Assembly (NCBI GenBank): GCA_963556695.1
Contig: CAUWAG010000008.1
Location: forward strand, 2,346,846-2,410,845
Length of the DNA: 64,000 bases
Origin: Anthostomella pinea
Taxonomy: Eukaryota; Ascomycota; Sordariomycetes; Xylariales; Xylariaceae
Direction: 5' to 3'
Part shown: positions 1 to 12,002 of the stretch, piece by piece
Position numbering within the stretch: position 1 is the first letter of the stretch
Layout: each line of letters begins with the position of its first letter
Translations under genes and position numbers: made by a program
The notes under the pieces: model-generated
Told to the model about the DNA's origin: nothing
Database searches by the model: none
Seen by the model: the letters and a program-made list of their open reading frames with translations, nothing else

Positions 1-1479
1 TCCCCTGACTGTGTAATATATCTCACCCATGGTAGTGAGGGATATTGTAGCTGGTGGAACCATTAGCAGGCAATAGACAAAGACGCACATGAGGAAAGAC
101 ATACCTTGGGTTCTGTGATCTTCAGATATCGCACCTGGATACCACTTGTCGTAAAATAGGGGATCTCAAACTTGACCTGGATCGGTCGCTTGGCGCCCTT
201 GCCAGCACTGACCCCACCCATACTTCCACCGAATCCACCAGTCATACCTCCACCATGCTCGTCGTCTCCTCTCACACTAGGGAGCCCCAGTTCAGCCCGC
301 ATGAGGAACTCCTTCCCGCCACCGAATTGCTTGATCTTCCACACGATGGCGCTCTGCTCAGGGGCATAGTGGACACTCCCGATGTTCGTTCGAAACCGGG
401 GTGAGTCAGCATCATCCGGCACAGGCACAATGATCTCGACGTTGTTGGCTGTACTCCTTCTCTTGAACTGCGCCTTTGCCTTCAGCATGTATTCGATTCG
501 CGAACCTGAATGGCTCTCAACCACACACTCGACCCAGATCAGGGGCTTGACTTGGGTGTTCAGCCGGTAACTCATGAGCTCGAATTCGCCATCGGGGGGA
601 ATGAAGGAGATGGTCCGGTCGTTCTCGAAGCGTGATAACCGCACACACTGGTGGAATTTGACGTCCTCCATTTCTATAGCCTTGCCTCGTGTCGTTCTCC
701 CTGTCGTCTCGAACATGACCTTGTCGTTCAGACCCAACCGCAACTCTGGCATCCCAGACAGATAGCACTTCATCTTGACAGCACCCAGAATTTCGGAGCG
801 CAAGACATTGCCGTTTGAAGAAACCAGCAAATTCAAGCTCTCAATGACGTCCAAGAACACCTCGTTCTTCCTGTACCGTATTCCCTCGGACCGCCATGAG
901 ACGGCATTCGTGACTGCGATGGGTGGCCGTGCTTGTACCTCCAACTTGTGCGACTCCTGTGTGATGTACTCTTGCAAGATCTTGGATTCAGTGGTCTGAG
1001 GGTAGCCAAAATCCATCATCTCATCCAGCAGCTCGTATATAATAACGAAGTTGTCGCGAATCGACTCTTCTTCTAGCGCTTTGAAATACTCTGTAAAGAC
1101 TTCGACGACCTTGTGTAGAAAGAGGAGGATCTCGGCGGCGTTGGTGTTTCGTTTCGTCAGAGCAAGAAGGTAGAGGTTGTTGTGTCGGATGTATAGATAC
1201 TGCTAGCTGTCAGACAGGCCCGCGAATGGTCAAAGACATAGAACGCACGTTGATGCCTTCGTGTGAGAAGCAGGGTGGCACTGCAGATGATTCTTCTTCG
1301 GCTTCGCTCAGAAGGACAGGGAACTTCTCGACTGCCGACATGGGAATATCACCTCGATAATTTCGGGCAAGGAGGGTCTGTTCCAAGCAGGCTATCAGTA
1401 CTCAAGGGGTTTGGCACAAGCTGAAGCTTCGGGTGCTCACCTTGCCCTTCAAGTCGAGGAAGAAGAGTGCCGATGCCAT
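1..1479 (-). CDS. APM1: AP-1 clathrin adaptor medium (mu) subunit, 3' end cut by window edge
   Basis: Medium subunit of the AP-1 adaptor, which selects cargo with tyrosine-based signals for clathrin vesicles at the trans-Golgi and endosomes. Exons (minus strand): 1441-1479, 1249-1377, 105-1199 and 1-50, all joining in frame across GT..AG introns. The N-terminus MASALFFLDLKGK and the following stretch with RGDIPMSAVEKFP are the longin-like half. The third exon gives EESIRDNFVIIYELLDEMMDFGYP and then the mu-homology domain (SWRSEGIRYRKNEVFLDV, FIPPDGEFELMSYR, VPDDADSPRF). After the last intron the reading continues LQYPSLPWVRYITQSG, the usual AP-1 mu ending, so only about ten residues are missing. 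A Gly-rich insert (GGMTGGFGGSMGG, near residue 370) sits in a loop. Divergently oriented from OPI1, 2.9 kb away. AP-2 mu is the alternative, but the N-terminus fits AP-1. Confidence 0.93.
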
Positions 1480-4416
1480 TGCGTCGTTTCGGGTGCAGAG
1501 GTTTAGGAGAGCAAGGGGATAGGCAGTCAATTGGCACTCAGGCCAGAGAGCAGACCCTGGAAACCAGTAGTCATGCACCAAAGCACATCTGGTGAGGTAG
1601 AAATGGCAGGTAAAATGGCAAGAAGCTCGTCGTCGTTGTCGTCTCTGGGGTCAGATAGTCTGTGAACCACACAACACACTGGAATTGCGGGATGCCTTCA
1701 CGAAGCCAAGACCCCACATCGCTTGAGGTCCATTCTTGTGGATCGCCTTGTGCAGTGTTGTCCAGGCTTCAGGTCAGTGGCTGGCGAGGAATGCTGTCGT
1801 GTGGCGGTGTGGCTGGAGAAGCTTAGCTTCAGTATGGAGCAAGTCACATGACCACTAAAAGCTTGGACCCGTTCGCTGGATCCACCACCACTATGTTCAC
1901 AATAAATTTCTTGAACGAGTCCTTCTCTCTTTCTTTCCTTCCTCAACGCGTCCATTTAGACAGTGCAGCTCATTCTTACTCAGGTAAACACACAACTGGT
2001 ACCGGCATTCTGCTGGTGTTCCGATCGTGTGTTCATTGGTGTAGTTTGCGATTTCGCGGCGCGGAGAAGGATCAATCTTGATATGGTGCCATAAGAGCTG
2101 CCCGAGTATTATCTGCTGTAATGGCAAATACTGTTGCTTGGGCGGCGTCAGAGGAACCGCACATTTATTCTGTCGTGACATTCGCTTCCCATTTTGACAT
2201 TCTCAGCAGCGGGCGCTGATGGGAGCTAGGTGACTTCGCAATGGTCGTTTTCCTCCTGCGATCACGAATCTGTGGACATGCCTGCAGTGACGGTGTAGTG
2301 CTCAGCTCGCTACGTCGTTGCGGCATTGGTGATCGTCTTTTGACCTCAATGCATCCCCTCCGCATCTAACAGCCCCGACTACATGTGGTGTGTTCAGTAG
2401 CCCGAAGTCAATTCACCTAGTCGGCAGATTGGCATTGTCACATGGGCTTTACTCCCTTCACCCAGACCCGTCCACATGACGATAGCAAGCTTTGTTTGCG
2501 ACGAACTCTATTGTGACCCCCCCATCACTTGCTACTGTGTGCTATCGAAGAGGAAGCTGGGCGAGTGATCTCGAAAAGCTTCTGCATTCGACGACTGCGG
2601 ATCGCCCGCAAAATATGCTCGGATGCTGTCGAACACAAACGCCGACATACCGTATTTACTGTCTTAATTCATCCCGAGTCCCCCATGTCTAGTGTGAGTG
2701 GCTTGCGTGCGAGAATAAGAGTATCAGCCACATCTGTCTGTGGCTTTATAAGAGATAAGTCTGATAAGAAGCTCTGTGAGGCTCGTCAGGCTCTTTTCCG
2801 CACGCAAGCCACTCGCGCTAGCAGGGGAACTCGGGATGAATTAAGACAGTAAATACGGTACGACATCAGATTTGATTCGGACGCGTCAGGTGGCAGGTGA
2901 GGGTGACGGCCTGGAACCCGCTGTCTGATTTCAGCTCTGACTTCCGACTGGGCTATCATCCACCGGGCCCAGGCTTGACATGCAAACATTGATGCATGTT
3001 GGATGTGCCGCCATCTTCATAGGTAGGATAGGTCTCTTTCCCAAGCGGGCTGTTTCCGTGGCCCGTTGTGACCCCAATTCCCTCGTTCCCCTGACCGACC
3101 TCCTCCTGGAGTGCAGTCTGTCATCGCCTGGGAGCGATGGTCCAGGTGTCGCCAGGCTCTCTAGTGGTGGTGCTGGAAGCCGAAGAAGACGTCGAGGGGC
3201 CGCTAGGACACATGCATTTTATTACAGTACCTGTTGCATGTGATGACGCTTTGGGCCGTCTGACACGTGCTTGTTCCCCTTTTCTCACCATCGGCATCTA
3301 AGTGCCTCTCAACACCCCCAATCAGACCTGTAGGCACCCAAGCGACCGCTGATCTTCTGGCTTTCTAGACTCTCCTCTCTCGTCATCACCAACCTATCAT
3401 TACGCGGCGTGATGAGGTACCTACATTGGATTGATTTTGTCTGGCTGGAGTCAGTCGTCAGGATCACAGCCCCGCAGTTTGCTGCAACCGGTTCCTCATT
3501 CTGATATGTATGTTGGCCAGAGAGCAGTCGGATCTATCAGACAGATCTGAAAGCTATATGTATGTCTGCATCTTATGATGGTGTACACAATAGAGATGAG
3601 CCAAAACGGAATGCCCTCACTGTGCCCGGTCGACGTACGACAGCACTCTGTCACAAGCCGGAGTCTCGGTAACGAGCAGCTTCTATGTTTGGGAACTCGT
3701 GGGGAGTGATCCTTCCATTGCACCACTCATACATATCCATCCCAACCTCCAACCTGCCCCCCCTTTGAGACCCATGGACCCTGCAGCACGTGCTGGCCGC
3801 CTGACCCGACTGTGCCCAGTCACTGCAGCCCCAGTGGGACATGCGCTGGAAAGTGGGAAGACACCCCCGACCCGCCGATAGGACTTTGTCAGCAGGCAAA
3901 ACCCCGACAGCCCGACGAGAGGGCGGCCGGTAACCTCGTTATTCCCATCGGTTTCACGCTTCATCGGGCACTCCCACATGTGCGGGCTTCTTCCATCACG
4001 TTGTCCGTCCCCTTCTCGAAAAGATCTAGCCTACCTGCACCTCGCTCGCCTGTCCAACGTGGAAGATCTAACGACGAGTCAGACTGTGATGATGAACTAT
4101 TCAACTTGCACTATCTTGTGACTGTCCCCACTCCAGTTCCGAGGGTCGTCAGCTAGTGGGAGCCGCACCCGCGCCGCCTCTGCCGTTCTGCGGTTTCCAT
4201 CGTTCGGCCATACATCACTACTGCACTCCCGCTTCCCTCGTGGTCACCAGTGACCACTGTCAAGGACTCAAGGAACAAGGAAGGACCATTACTCGAAGCA
4301 CAACTGCGCAAACGATCCCACGTATGTGACCTGCAACATATCGATCGCCAGAGTGCCTCTCCCCCAGAGGCGCTTTTGGCTTCCCATTGCGATCATCAAG
4401 TAAAGGCACGCACGCA
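1480..4416. other. Long intergenic region between APM1 and OPI1
   Basis: Divergent promoter region of nearly 3 kb. I see no conserved protein here; the open frames lack domain-like sequence. It holds the inverted-repeat element at 2648-2860 and a C/T-rich stretch before the OPI1 start (about 4140-4250), as often seen in fungal 5' leaders. Confidence 0.6.
2648..2860. mobile_element. MITE-like element with long terminal inverted repeats
   Basis: The ends are near-perfect inverted repeats: the left end starts TACCGTATTTACTGTCTTAA and the right end is its reverse complement, with matching continuing for about 36 bases up to the CCCC next to GAGT. A second, inner inverted pair (GTGGCTTGCGTGCG and CGCACGCAAGCCAC) extends the hairpin. 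The interior of about 100 bp has no coding capacity. It is flanked on both sides by CGACA, which may be a 5-bp target duplication. Alternatively the terminal TA is the target site, as in Tc1/mariner MITEs. Non-autonomous; no transposase is seen in the window. Confidence 0.75.
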
Positions 4417-6373
4417 ATGGAGCACCAGCACAATCACATGCCGTTTCCGCGGCAGACCCACGACCAGAAGCACGCTTTACACCACCAACCCGATCCTCAT
4501 CGACAGACTCTGCCGCCGTCCGACCCGAATGCGCGAATCTTTGACCGACCGTTCACGCTTCCCTTGTATCCACCACCTTCGTATGCGCAAACTCGCGACC
4601 TCGCCGGCCTGAACTTTCCTATCGGCCAGAACACCGAATTGGCGCCCATCAAATCCGCGAGTGCTCAGCATGATGACAGCAACAGGACCATCAACACTCT
4701 GCCTTCGCTGTCGTCCCTGACAGCCTCGTCTGCCCCTTTGTACAACCCGTCGCATCCGCATCCGCCAGCGCCAACGTACTCTCCTCCTGCACCCTCGCAG
4801 CCGACCAATTGGCCGAGCCTCAACCCGTTGACCGCATACTACAACCCAAGCCATGCGCAGAGTGCCGACTCACCAATGCGAGTGGAAACGGACACCAGCA
4901 GTACCAGCGGGGCGAGTGCTGCGTCGCCTGATCACCTCCAAGATGGACGTGCGAGCAGCGTCAGCCTTGACGATCCCGACGTGCGGATGGCCGCGGAGGC
5001 GCTGGGCGATTTGAGAGCAGGTCCGTTCTTCCATCTCTGCCTGATTGTTCGATGTTCACTTGTTTTCTCATTGGACAGCGAGAGTGAACAACAAGCTGAC
5101 AAACGAAACCTGCATCGCAGATTTCGTCTCTTCTCCTTCCAACAGGCACACGCCCCTACCCGGCTCACCTCATTCACAAACGAACGGGACCTCCTCAGAA
5201 CCGCTCCTGTCGTTACTGACTACGTCGCATCCTCTCCTCGCGACAACCATCGAAGGCGCTACAACCGCCTACAACCATTCCAAGGACTACTCACCGAGGT
5301 TCAAGACAGGCGCGGAATATGTCGAGGGCTACGTGATACCCATAGCAAACACCGTCGGTTCGGTTGGTAGAGTAACGGGTGTGGAAGATGGCGTCCGATG
5401 GTTCTTGAGGAGGCAATCATCCCATCACTCCGATCTCGAAGCCAACGACCAAGGTTCCAACAAGCGTAGGAAGATCGACAGTGGAAGCGGAACCGACAGT
5501 GGCAGCCTTCAAGATGCGAGTCCAGAGTACGATTCTGGCGCGCAAACACCGCGGGCGTCTATGGGAAATGCGCATGACCGTCGTTTGTCTGTTGCCAGCA
5601 CCGTCGATACGCTACCGGCATATGACGAGTTTCGATCGCCGCCATATGCTGAACACTTTGCGCTGCCCGAGAGTCGTCCGCACAACGCTGCATGGCGATC
5701 TCGTTTGATCATGTCAACGTCGGGCCTGAGCATTGCGATGAGCGCAGAGAGCTTACGAAGCCTGAAGTATTGCCTCAGCTGGCTTCGATGGGCCAATGTT
5801 CACATAGGAGATGTCATTACTACGCTGAAGACCACGATGGACAGATACGAGCAGACGAAACACAAGTCGGCCGATAGCGATCATCCGATGCAGGGCACTT
5901 CCAGTGAATCAGGCGACGTGGACAGGAATCAGCTAGCGGCCAAAATCACCGCGCTCAGGTCGGATGTTCTCAAGACCCTCCAAGATGTTATCAGCACTGT
6001 CAGCAAATACGCCGGCGGCGCTCTCCCAGAGAACGCACGGGAGCTTGTTCGACGCCATCTCACGAGCCTGCCGCAACGATTTCGAGTCGCTAGCATGGCT
6101 GGTGAAGGCCAAGAGGAAGCTCGTTCTTCCGCGACCAGTGAGGAAGGTCGAGAAGTGCAGGAAAAGGAGACCCGTGAGAGCGCACAACGGGCTCTGGTCC
6201 TGGCCAAGGAAGGGCTCGACATGATGTCGCAGGTATCCGGAGTCTTGAACGGCACCATAGTCAGCGCCGAAGGATGGTGCGAACGACTGGGAAGGAAGAA
6301 AAGGCAACAGCGAGACGACCTGCTCGGGTTTTCTCATCCTCAATATCCTCTGAATGATGTGAAGATAGGCTGA
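4417..6373 (+). CDS. OPI1: Opi1-family transcriptional repressor of phospholipid synthesis genes
   Basis: Predicted 618-residue regulator. In yeast, Opi1 is held at the ER by phosphatidic acid and moves to the nucleus to repress INO1 and other inositol/phospholipid genes. Exons 4417-5020 and 5121-6373; the intron splits an Asp codon, giving DLRA-DFVSS. The first 200 residues are Pro/Ser/His-rich and low complexity. The conserved family core follows at about residues 228-296 (TIEGATTAYNHSKDYSPRFK, GAEYVEGYVIPIANTVGSVG, RVTGVEDGVRWFLRR), then a basic KRRKID patch that could be a nuclear signal, and a helical region (SLRSLKYCLSWLRWANVHIG). The first ATG in frame is at 4417; the frame is open further upstream but has no ATG. 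Members of this family in filamentous fungi are of similar length. Whether it acts on INO1 here is inferred from yeast. Confidence 0.85.
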
Positions 6374-7220
6374 GATGTGTACGAACACGGGTACGAAAAG
6401 ACGAGGAGCTCTGGAGAGAAAGCAAAACAAAACAAAAAGGGACGAGGATACTAAAAACAGAGGGAAAGCTCGAGAGGGCGATTCAGTGTACGAGCGAGTC
6501 GATCAGCCGACTCAACCAGAATACCGGGCGATACGAGATTTGACGAGTCTCGACCTACACTCCTTCACAGCGCCTTACGAGGCTGACGACTTGGTCCAAC
6601 TTGGTCCAACTTGACCATGACATTTTTTCTTGTGTCACAACGAATCTTGCCAGAGATACAGCTTATACCCATAACGTGGATACACGGAGCGCATCGATCT
6701 AGCGTCTGATTTTGGCTTGCTGAATTTTCTGCGGTCCTTCCCCCCTTTTACTTTACTTGTCCTTCATAGGCTATCTACCTACCATACGGTCGCGGGATTG
6801 GTTGCGTTGTTCTATCACGGATTGGGCATTTAGGCTTCAGTAAGAGTTCTTTGTCTCGCAACAAGTTCTTTCACGGCAGAGGATGGGAGTTACGTGTCTC
6901 GTCTGTTTGCACATGACGTTACTGTATAGCCGCACACGCACACGCACACCTACACCATACCAACACACACAAAAACAGGTGAATAGATCCCATCTTCCAG
7001 CTTGGAACGCCATGGGCATATACACAGCACAATCTGCCCTCTTTAGACCCACTGACTCGCATCACGGCCACGGTGGACCAATCTCAACCTCGTTGTGTTT
7101 CTTACGGCCATTTGTACTTCAAGCAGACACGCCTTCATGCACTCAAGGTTGAAGGCCCGACTGGCAGGGAGGAATGTCTGTAAATGGCCTCTCCCCGCTG
7201 GCAGTAGTCGATAACCAATA
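6374..7220. other. Intergenic region between convergent OPI1 and esterase genes
   Basis: 3' flank of two convergent genes. It has a short direct repeat (TTGGTCCAACTTGGTCCAACTT near 6594) and a CA-rich run at 6931-6950. No gene recognised. Confidence 0.6.
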
Positions 7221-8069
7221 TCAGGCAGGTATTCCATGCCACAGATCATAGCTCAGGGTCTCGTTGGGACCTATCCATCGCTCCAGACACCCCCTTTTCT
7301 CGATCATCAGGTCGGCCAGCAGGCGCCCGAACACGACACTGCCGTAGTCGTTGAGATGCGTCGTGTCATTGGGGTGCAGGTTGTACACCTGTGCCGACTC
7401 ATTCCCAATCCTGTTCGCGTAGTTCATGCTGGCTTGGTTGAGGTCCAGATAGGTGGTGTTAGTGGCTCTGGCGGCCGCGATGGTCGCTAGGCGCTGGTCG
7501 TGCAAGGAGTCGTCTGTCTGATGCTCCGAGACGAAGCTCCGTCTTGTCAGGGGCGTCACGAGAAACTGCGTGCGCATGCGTCAACATCGACTTTCAGCAC
7601 GTATCATGCGGGCTGGACATGAACCTACCGGTGTACCGCCGATACCCTTGACTTCCCTTGCTAGCCTTTCCAGATTGGCCTGGTACTGGGAGAGTGAGAT
7701 GTTACTCGCCGGCTTCTGGTCATTATGCCCGAACTGGATCGTGACATATGTGTCGAATCTGCGTGTGTTCCGTTTGACGTAGTCGGTCACATTCGCCCAG
7801 TCGCCGCCTTGGACGAAGCTGACTGTCGTTGCCCCGTTGTGGCCGAGGTTGACTCCCCATGCTGGCGCCTTCAAGAATGATAGGAAGCCGTTGCCCCAAC
7901 CTCCTCCGCCCTCCGACTGGACTGCTGTCGTACTATCGCCGGCGAGGAAAAACGCTGGTGGTTTGCTCGTGCATTTGAGGGCGCCTTGGTGGAAGGTCGA
8001 GTCACCAATAGATGCCACGGCGCGTGCCACAAGTGCCAACAGGCATGATAGAACCATTTGCGACTTCAT
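7221..8069 (-). CDS. Secreted SGNH-fold esterase, rhamnogalacturonan acetylesterase-like (CE12)
   Basis: Predicted to remove acetyl groups from the rhamnogalacturonan I backbone of pectin outside the cell. Exons 7629-8069 and 7221-7565 join as GGTP-FLVTPLTRRSF, giving 261 residues, close to the family's usual 250. A signal peptide is visible at the N-terminus (MKSQMVLSCLLALVARAVAS). The four SGNH blocks are present: block I FLAGDSTTAV with the nucleophile Ser, block II HNGATTVSF with the Gly, block III FGHNDQK with the Asn, and block V DTTHLND with catalytic Asp and His. Several N-glycosylation sequons (NISL, NTTY, NDTT). The family is typical of plant-pathogenic and saprotrophic fungi. Substrate is inferred from block spacing and similarity only; other SGNH esterases are possible. 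Confidence 0.87.
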
Positions 8070-8862
8070 CGTTGAAGAGGAGGATGATGAACATCTCACG
8101 CCGTCTCTGTGTCGTGGGACTAGTGGATGCCGGTCCGACAGGTAGTTATATACGTATATGTCACGGTTCCTGGCCTATGTCCTTTGAACTCTAGATTTTC
8201 CGTCTCTGTTGCTACGGCCCATTGGGGAGGCCCGCGGACAAACGGCATCTCGCGAGAATTCAAGACCGAGTGACCAGCTTCTCGTGGCACTCCGCATGCC
8301 GACTCCGCACCAATCGTCCTTCTGTATGCCACGGGCCTGAGATGAAGCTCGTCATTAGATGAACGGACATTGCAACGCTGCCATCCTGGGCTGCGGACTC
8401 TTACATCACAGCAGGCGTTTCCTTCCGGCCGGATGCACCTTCGTGCCAAGGGTTTCTAGTAGTCGACTGCGTTGTCTTTCTGCATAGATCACCTTCACAT
8501 TGGCACAACAAGGATGGTGTCTCTTTGTTACCAGTGGTTCGCAAGGTCGGCGTAATACAAAGCATCCATTGTGCGCATACTGCAGGCTGCTTTTGTTCCA
8601 CTACAATGAGCACGGAGCAAAACGCAGTTAAGATAGGGGACAGACAATAGACTTGTTTGTTGCGTCTCCTCCGCTCTCTGCGGTCCATGTTTTCTATCAT
8701 GTATAAGAACTGTCCAACGACTCATGTGAATGCTGGAGGGAAGCATCTAGCCCCTCGTTCGCTACTTCTATTCTCAGAGCCGGTCTCCCAAGTCCGGTCA
8801 CCATTCCTCTAAGTGCCTACTAACCTTAAGAGTTCTCGTCCCGTCTTGCAAGTCAAGCAAAG
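8070..8862. other. Intergenic region upstream of the esterase and of the 8863 gene
   Basis: Divergent promoter region of about 800 bp. No coding sequence or repeat recognised. Confidence 0.5.
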
Positions 8863-9378
8863 ATGTCGCTAAACAGCTCACATGCGCAGTACGCTCGAAG
8901 TAGTGATCTCGGTCGCTTAAAGGCCATCGTTCGCTGCTTCAGAAGCGGTAGCGACGACGCATTACCCACAAGAGCGGCTTCTGGAAGATGTCGAGCCTGC
9001 GGGGTGGCTTCTCATCGCGAAGGTATTGTATTTCACCACCCACTACGGCTTAACCCTTCGTACAGAGATGAGGATCTGCTTTTCCCCTGCCGTCTTGCCA
9101 TCAACAGATTCATCTCCGGAAATGGCCGCCATGGGTTTGAGCTTGGGTTCGAGCTGGAAGATCTGACTTCCGATAGGGTTTGCACCTATCTCCACCTCCA
9201 AGGTAGCCCTATCATTGTATACTTGCAGAGCGATAATACATTTGATCTTGGGAGACTGCCAGAAGACCTGCTTGAGACTTTGCATGCTGCCGTAGACTTG
9301 CAGCTCATGTCTATTCTAGCTGGCGTTGAGGATGACTCGGTGTCACACACCGGTACACAGGGCGCGGAGATATTTTAG
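8863..9378 (+). CDS. Hypothetical protein, 171 residues
   Basis: An intronless frame from a true ATG. I do not recognise the family. A CRACGVASH segment near residue 45 has two closely spaced cysteines but no full zinc-binding set. The middle is rich in acidic and hydrophobic residues (FELGFELEDLTSDRV, ILAGVEDDS), as in a folded protein. No signal peptide or membrane segment. It could be a truncated or lineage-specific gene; a chance frame is less likely given the composition but not excluded. Confidence 0.45.
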   Translation: MSLNSSHAQYARSSDLGRLKAIVRCFRSGSDDALPTRAASGRCRACGVASHREGIVFHHPLRLNPSYRDEDLLFPCRLAINRFISGNGRHGFELGFELEDLTSDRVCTYLHLQGSPIIVYLQSDNTFDLGRLPEDLLETLHAAVDLQLMSILAGVEDDSVSHTGTQGAEIF

Positions 9379-9549
9379 CTGATGGCATGGAATAGCCATG
9401 GTCACAGTACGGAATATATTGCTTTACATACGAATGATGGGAGAGTGATGCTTGTGACTTGCAGAGTGCGTGAACGTTAACATGCTTTGTATCTAGATGC
9501 TCCGCTCCGGCCAACCAGTGACTTGACGGGTTGTGTTGTCTTCTCTTGC

Positions 9550-10170
9550 TTAAGTCTTGTCATTCTTAGCCTCCCTCAGCATGGAAGTCTCGAGGTAACG
9601 ACCGTCATCGAAAGTCATAGTCTCTACTACCTCAAAACCATGCTTCTCGTATAATGGTGCACCCCATGGGCTTGCCGACAAGAATGCGGCGACTCCCTCG
9701 TCATCAGCTTGCTTCAGACCCCACCGGAGCAGCTGCTTGCCTGCTCCCCTTCCCTGAAATGCCGTCCGCGTACCAAGTATCTCCAGATACCAATGTGGCC
9801 GATCTCCCATGATCTCCGAGTGCTTCTCGTCCAGGGCCCCGAAGAATTCATCTGCGAAAGCGATATCGGCGTCCTCGGGCCAGCTGAGCTGCAGTGGCGA
9901 GGGCGCCGACGACGCGGTCCGCGGCTTTACCCACTTTGCAAAGGCGATAACATCTCCAGAGGGCGACGAGTCTCGGTCGGTGACCAGGACGATATTGACA
10001 TTTGGATTGCGCAACTCGGCGCTGATGTCTTTTATCCAGTAGTCTTGGGCGTGCTTTGAGGTTGCTGGAAATACCCGGCGCGAAGCTGGATGGTCGCGGA
10101 AAGCGTCGAAGAAGACGAAAACAATGGCTAGAGCATCCGCCGGGGATGCCATTCTTAGCTCTAGCGACAT
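9550..10170 (-). CDS. GNAT-family N-acetyltransferase
   Basis: 206-residue protein in one exon; the ATG at 10170 (MSLELRMASPAD) is the first in frame. The acetyl-CoA-binding motif A is clear: LEILGTRTAFQGRGAGKQLL, with the Q-x-x-G-x-G pyrophosphate loop. It is followed by LSASPWGAPLYEKHGFEVVE, the usual motif B. The N-terminus (ASPADALAIVFVFFDAFRDH) and the FAKWVKP strand fit the small fungal acetyltransferases related to puromycin/aminoglycoside acetyltransferases. The acceptor molecule cannot be read from sequence. No signal peptide, so probably cytosolic. Confidence 0.85.
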   Translation of the reverse strand: MSLELRMASPADALAIVFVFFDAFRDHPASRRVFPATSKHAQDYWIKDISAELRNPNVNIVLVTDRDSSPSGDVIAFAKWVKPRTASSAPSPLQLSWPEDADIAFADEFFGALDEKHSEIMGDRPHWYLEILGTRTAFQGRGAGKQLLRWGLKQADDEGVAAFLSASPWGAPLYEKHGFEVVETMTFDDGRYLETSMLREAKNDKT

Positions 10171-10624
10171 GGTGATCGTAATCGTTGGCACCACTCTGAG
10201 GCTGCGTTTTGGAGAGGACTGCTGTGGAGGAGGAAGCGAAGAATGGTAGATTATATCGTAGGCACTGAAGCAGCGAATACCTCACGTCAGCTGGGCAAGA
10301 TGCTTGGGGCCTAGACTCCCATGGGTGGAGGGGACTACAGGGTAGGATGCGTGCATGATGTAGGTAGCTTGGCCAGCTGCCAGGCAGCCAGGCGGCCAGG
10401 GGTCTTGCTTGCATAATGATTGCATTTGATCGAGTTTAAATATTGACCATCTTCTAAGGGGATGCCGTCATGGAGTAGAGTAGGGTAACTCGTCTGTTCA
10501 TCCCGTCCACTCCGCTCACCTCCGACAGTAAGAAGCTGGATCGCTGCGATGATTACTTGGGGGACTAAATATTTGCAGAGTTGGTCCCTCGTTTTCTAGG
10601 GCGCACCTCGTCGTTTGCCGGCTC
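10171..10624. other. Intergenic region before the FTA2-like pseudogene
   Basis: Upstream of the acetyltransferase and downstream of the broken gene. A GCC-rich stretch with repeated CAGCCAGG/GGCCAGG occurs near 10370-10400. No gene seen. Confidence 0.5.
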
Positions 10625-11572
10625 TTATACAGGTGCGCCGTCCTCCTCCTTTCTTTTCTCGTCCTTCTCCTTTCCTTGAAGCAGAACATCCTTCTTTGCC
10701 TTCGTCTTTCCTGACACTGACCTAGAACCGGTCTTTGCAGACGTGCGTCCTTTCTCCCAGTCGTACAGTTTAGGCCGGGTTGTCCACCCATGGGTTTCGC
10801 GCCTATAAGGGCGTCCCTCATACCGCTTAGTGTCAGACTGGTGCGACCTCAGCTTATCGGTGTAGTGTTCGTCAGGGGTAGCCGTGGAGGATGTTGCCCG
10901 TGTTGATATCCCGCACGAGTATTCCGCCACGGTGAAGCTTCTTGAGGTTGCGGATCAGCTTCGGGGCCGTCTTTCGGCTTATGGCGGTCTCGATCATCTT
11001 CCGGTTGTCATCATAGACACCTTTAGATGGCTTGACCGTGCTGGTGTCTATGTACTCAACACGATGGCCCTCAAAGGTGCGCCTTTATTAGAGGATGCGT
11101 CGTATCCCCAGTCAAACTCCTGATCTGCCTCCCCTAGGCGATCCTGATGTTTTTGGTCGAGCATGCTATATCCGTGGCAACGCGCTGCCACGTCGTCCAA
11201 GCCAAGTTCTGCGATTTTTCCATAAGCACGCGCCTCGCAGCCGAACGGGTGGAGGTAAGCTAATTCCTCCTCTTCCGTCATCTCCACCTCCCACCGCTCT
11301 GGCCCTGCGTATATCTGTGAGAAGGTGAACTGCCCCTCTGTCAGTGCTGCTGGCTGCCCTGAGAGACGTTTTAGACTTACAGTTTTGAGGGCGAAGAGGG
11401 CACCGCCAGTCTCTACTAGCCAGACGTGTGCGTGTATGCCTCTCCCAATGTGACCGAGGAAGTTTATGTCAGGTCTCTTCCCATTTTGGCGAAACGGCTG
11501 TAACTTGGGCCCGGGCACGCAAGGTAGGTGTTCCATTGGGGTGGAATGAAAAGACTCTGCAGTCGGACCCAT
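10625..11572 (-). pseudogene. Broken FTA2-like (kinetochore Sim4 subunit / kinase-fold) gene
   Basis: The first part (from the ATG at 11572) has the features of the fungal FTA2-domain family: CVPGPKLQPF at the start, a kinase-like N-lobe (FLGHIGRGIHAHVWLV, ALKTVSL), then FGCEARAYGKIAELG and AARCHGYSMLDQKH. The frame stops at about 11048 just after APLRAIV. Losing one base there would explain it, because the next frame continues EYIDTSTVKPSK and LKKLHRGGILVRDINTGNIL, the family's catalytic-loop region. That frame stops at HGYP, and a third frame carries WTTRPKLYDWEK and a Lys-rich tail to 10625. Two frame breaks in one family alignment argue for a pseudogene; sequencing errors are the alternative. 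Many fungi carry accessory copies of this family outside the kinetochore. Confidence 0.6.
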
Positions 11573-12002
11573 TGCCACGCGCAACGCGATAATAGCAAAA
11601 GTTTATGGGTGACATGTGTGGTTCCCAACACTTATCTGCCTCAAAGTCAAAGGGCCCACGTACATTTGAGACTGCCGTACGCATTGTGGCTTATCCCCGA
11701 CCCTCAAAGACAAAGGAGACGGAAGCGACATGCCGTCTTAATGGAGAAGAACAATGAAAACTGGGAAGAATGTGATTTCGAACTTAAGATAGACGATTCA
11801 TTATATAACACAAAACAACTTTCCACTTCCACTGGAGTCTACTGATGGGGGTCATTCGAAACTAGCCACCAGTCACTTTTCAGTTCTCAATATGCCTTCC
11901 CGTTGCACACACTCAAGGCTAGGACCACAAAGATATCTCATTGTAGGCCGGCGCAACGAACACAGGCGATCGCGTAGCTGCCCGGCCCTTGCCATGTACT
12001 GA
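11573..12002. other. Intergenic region
   Basis: Between two broken genes. No coding sequence, repeat or RNA recognised. Confidence 0.45.
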
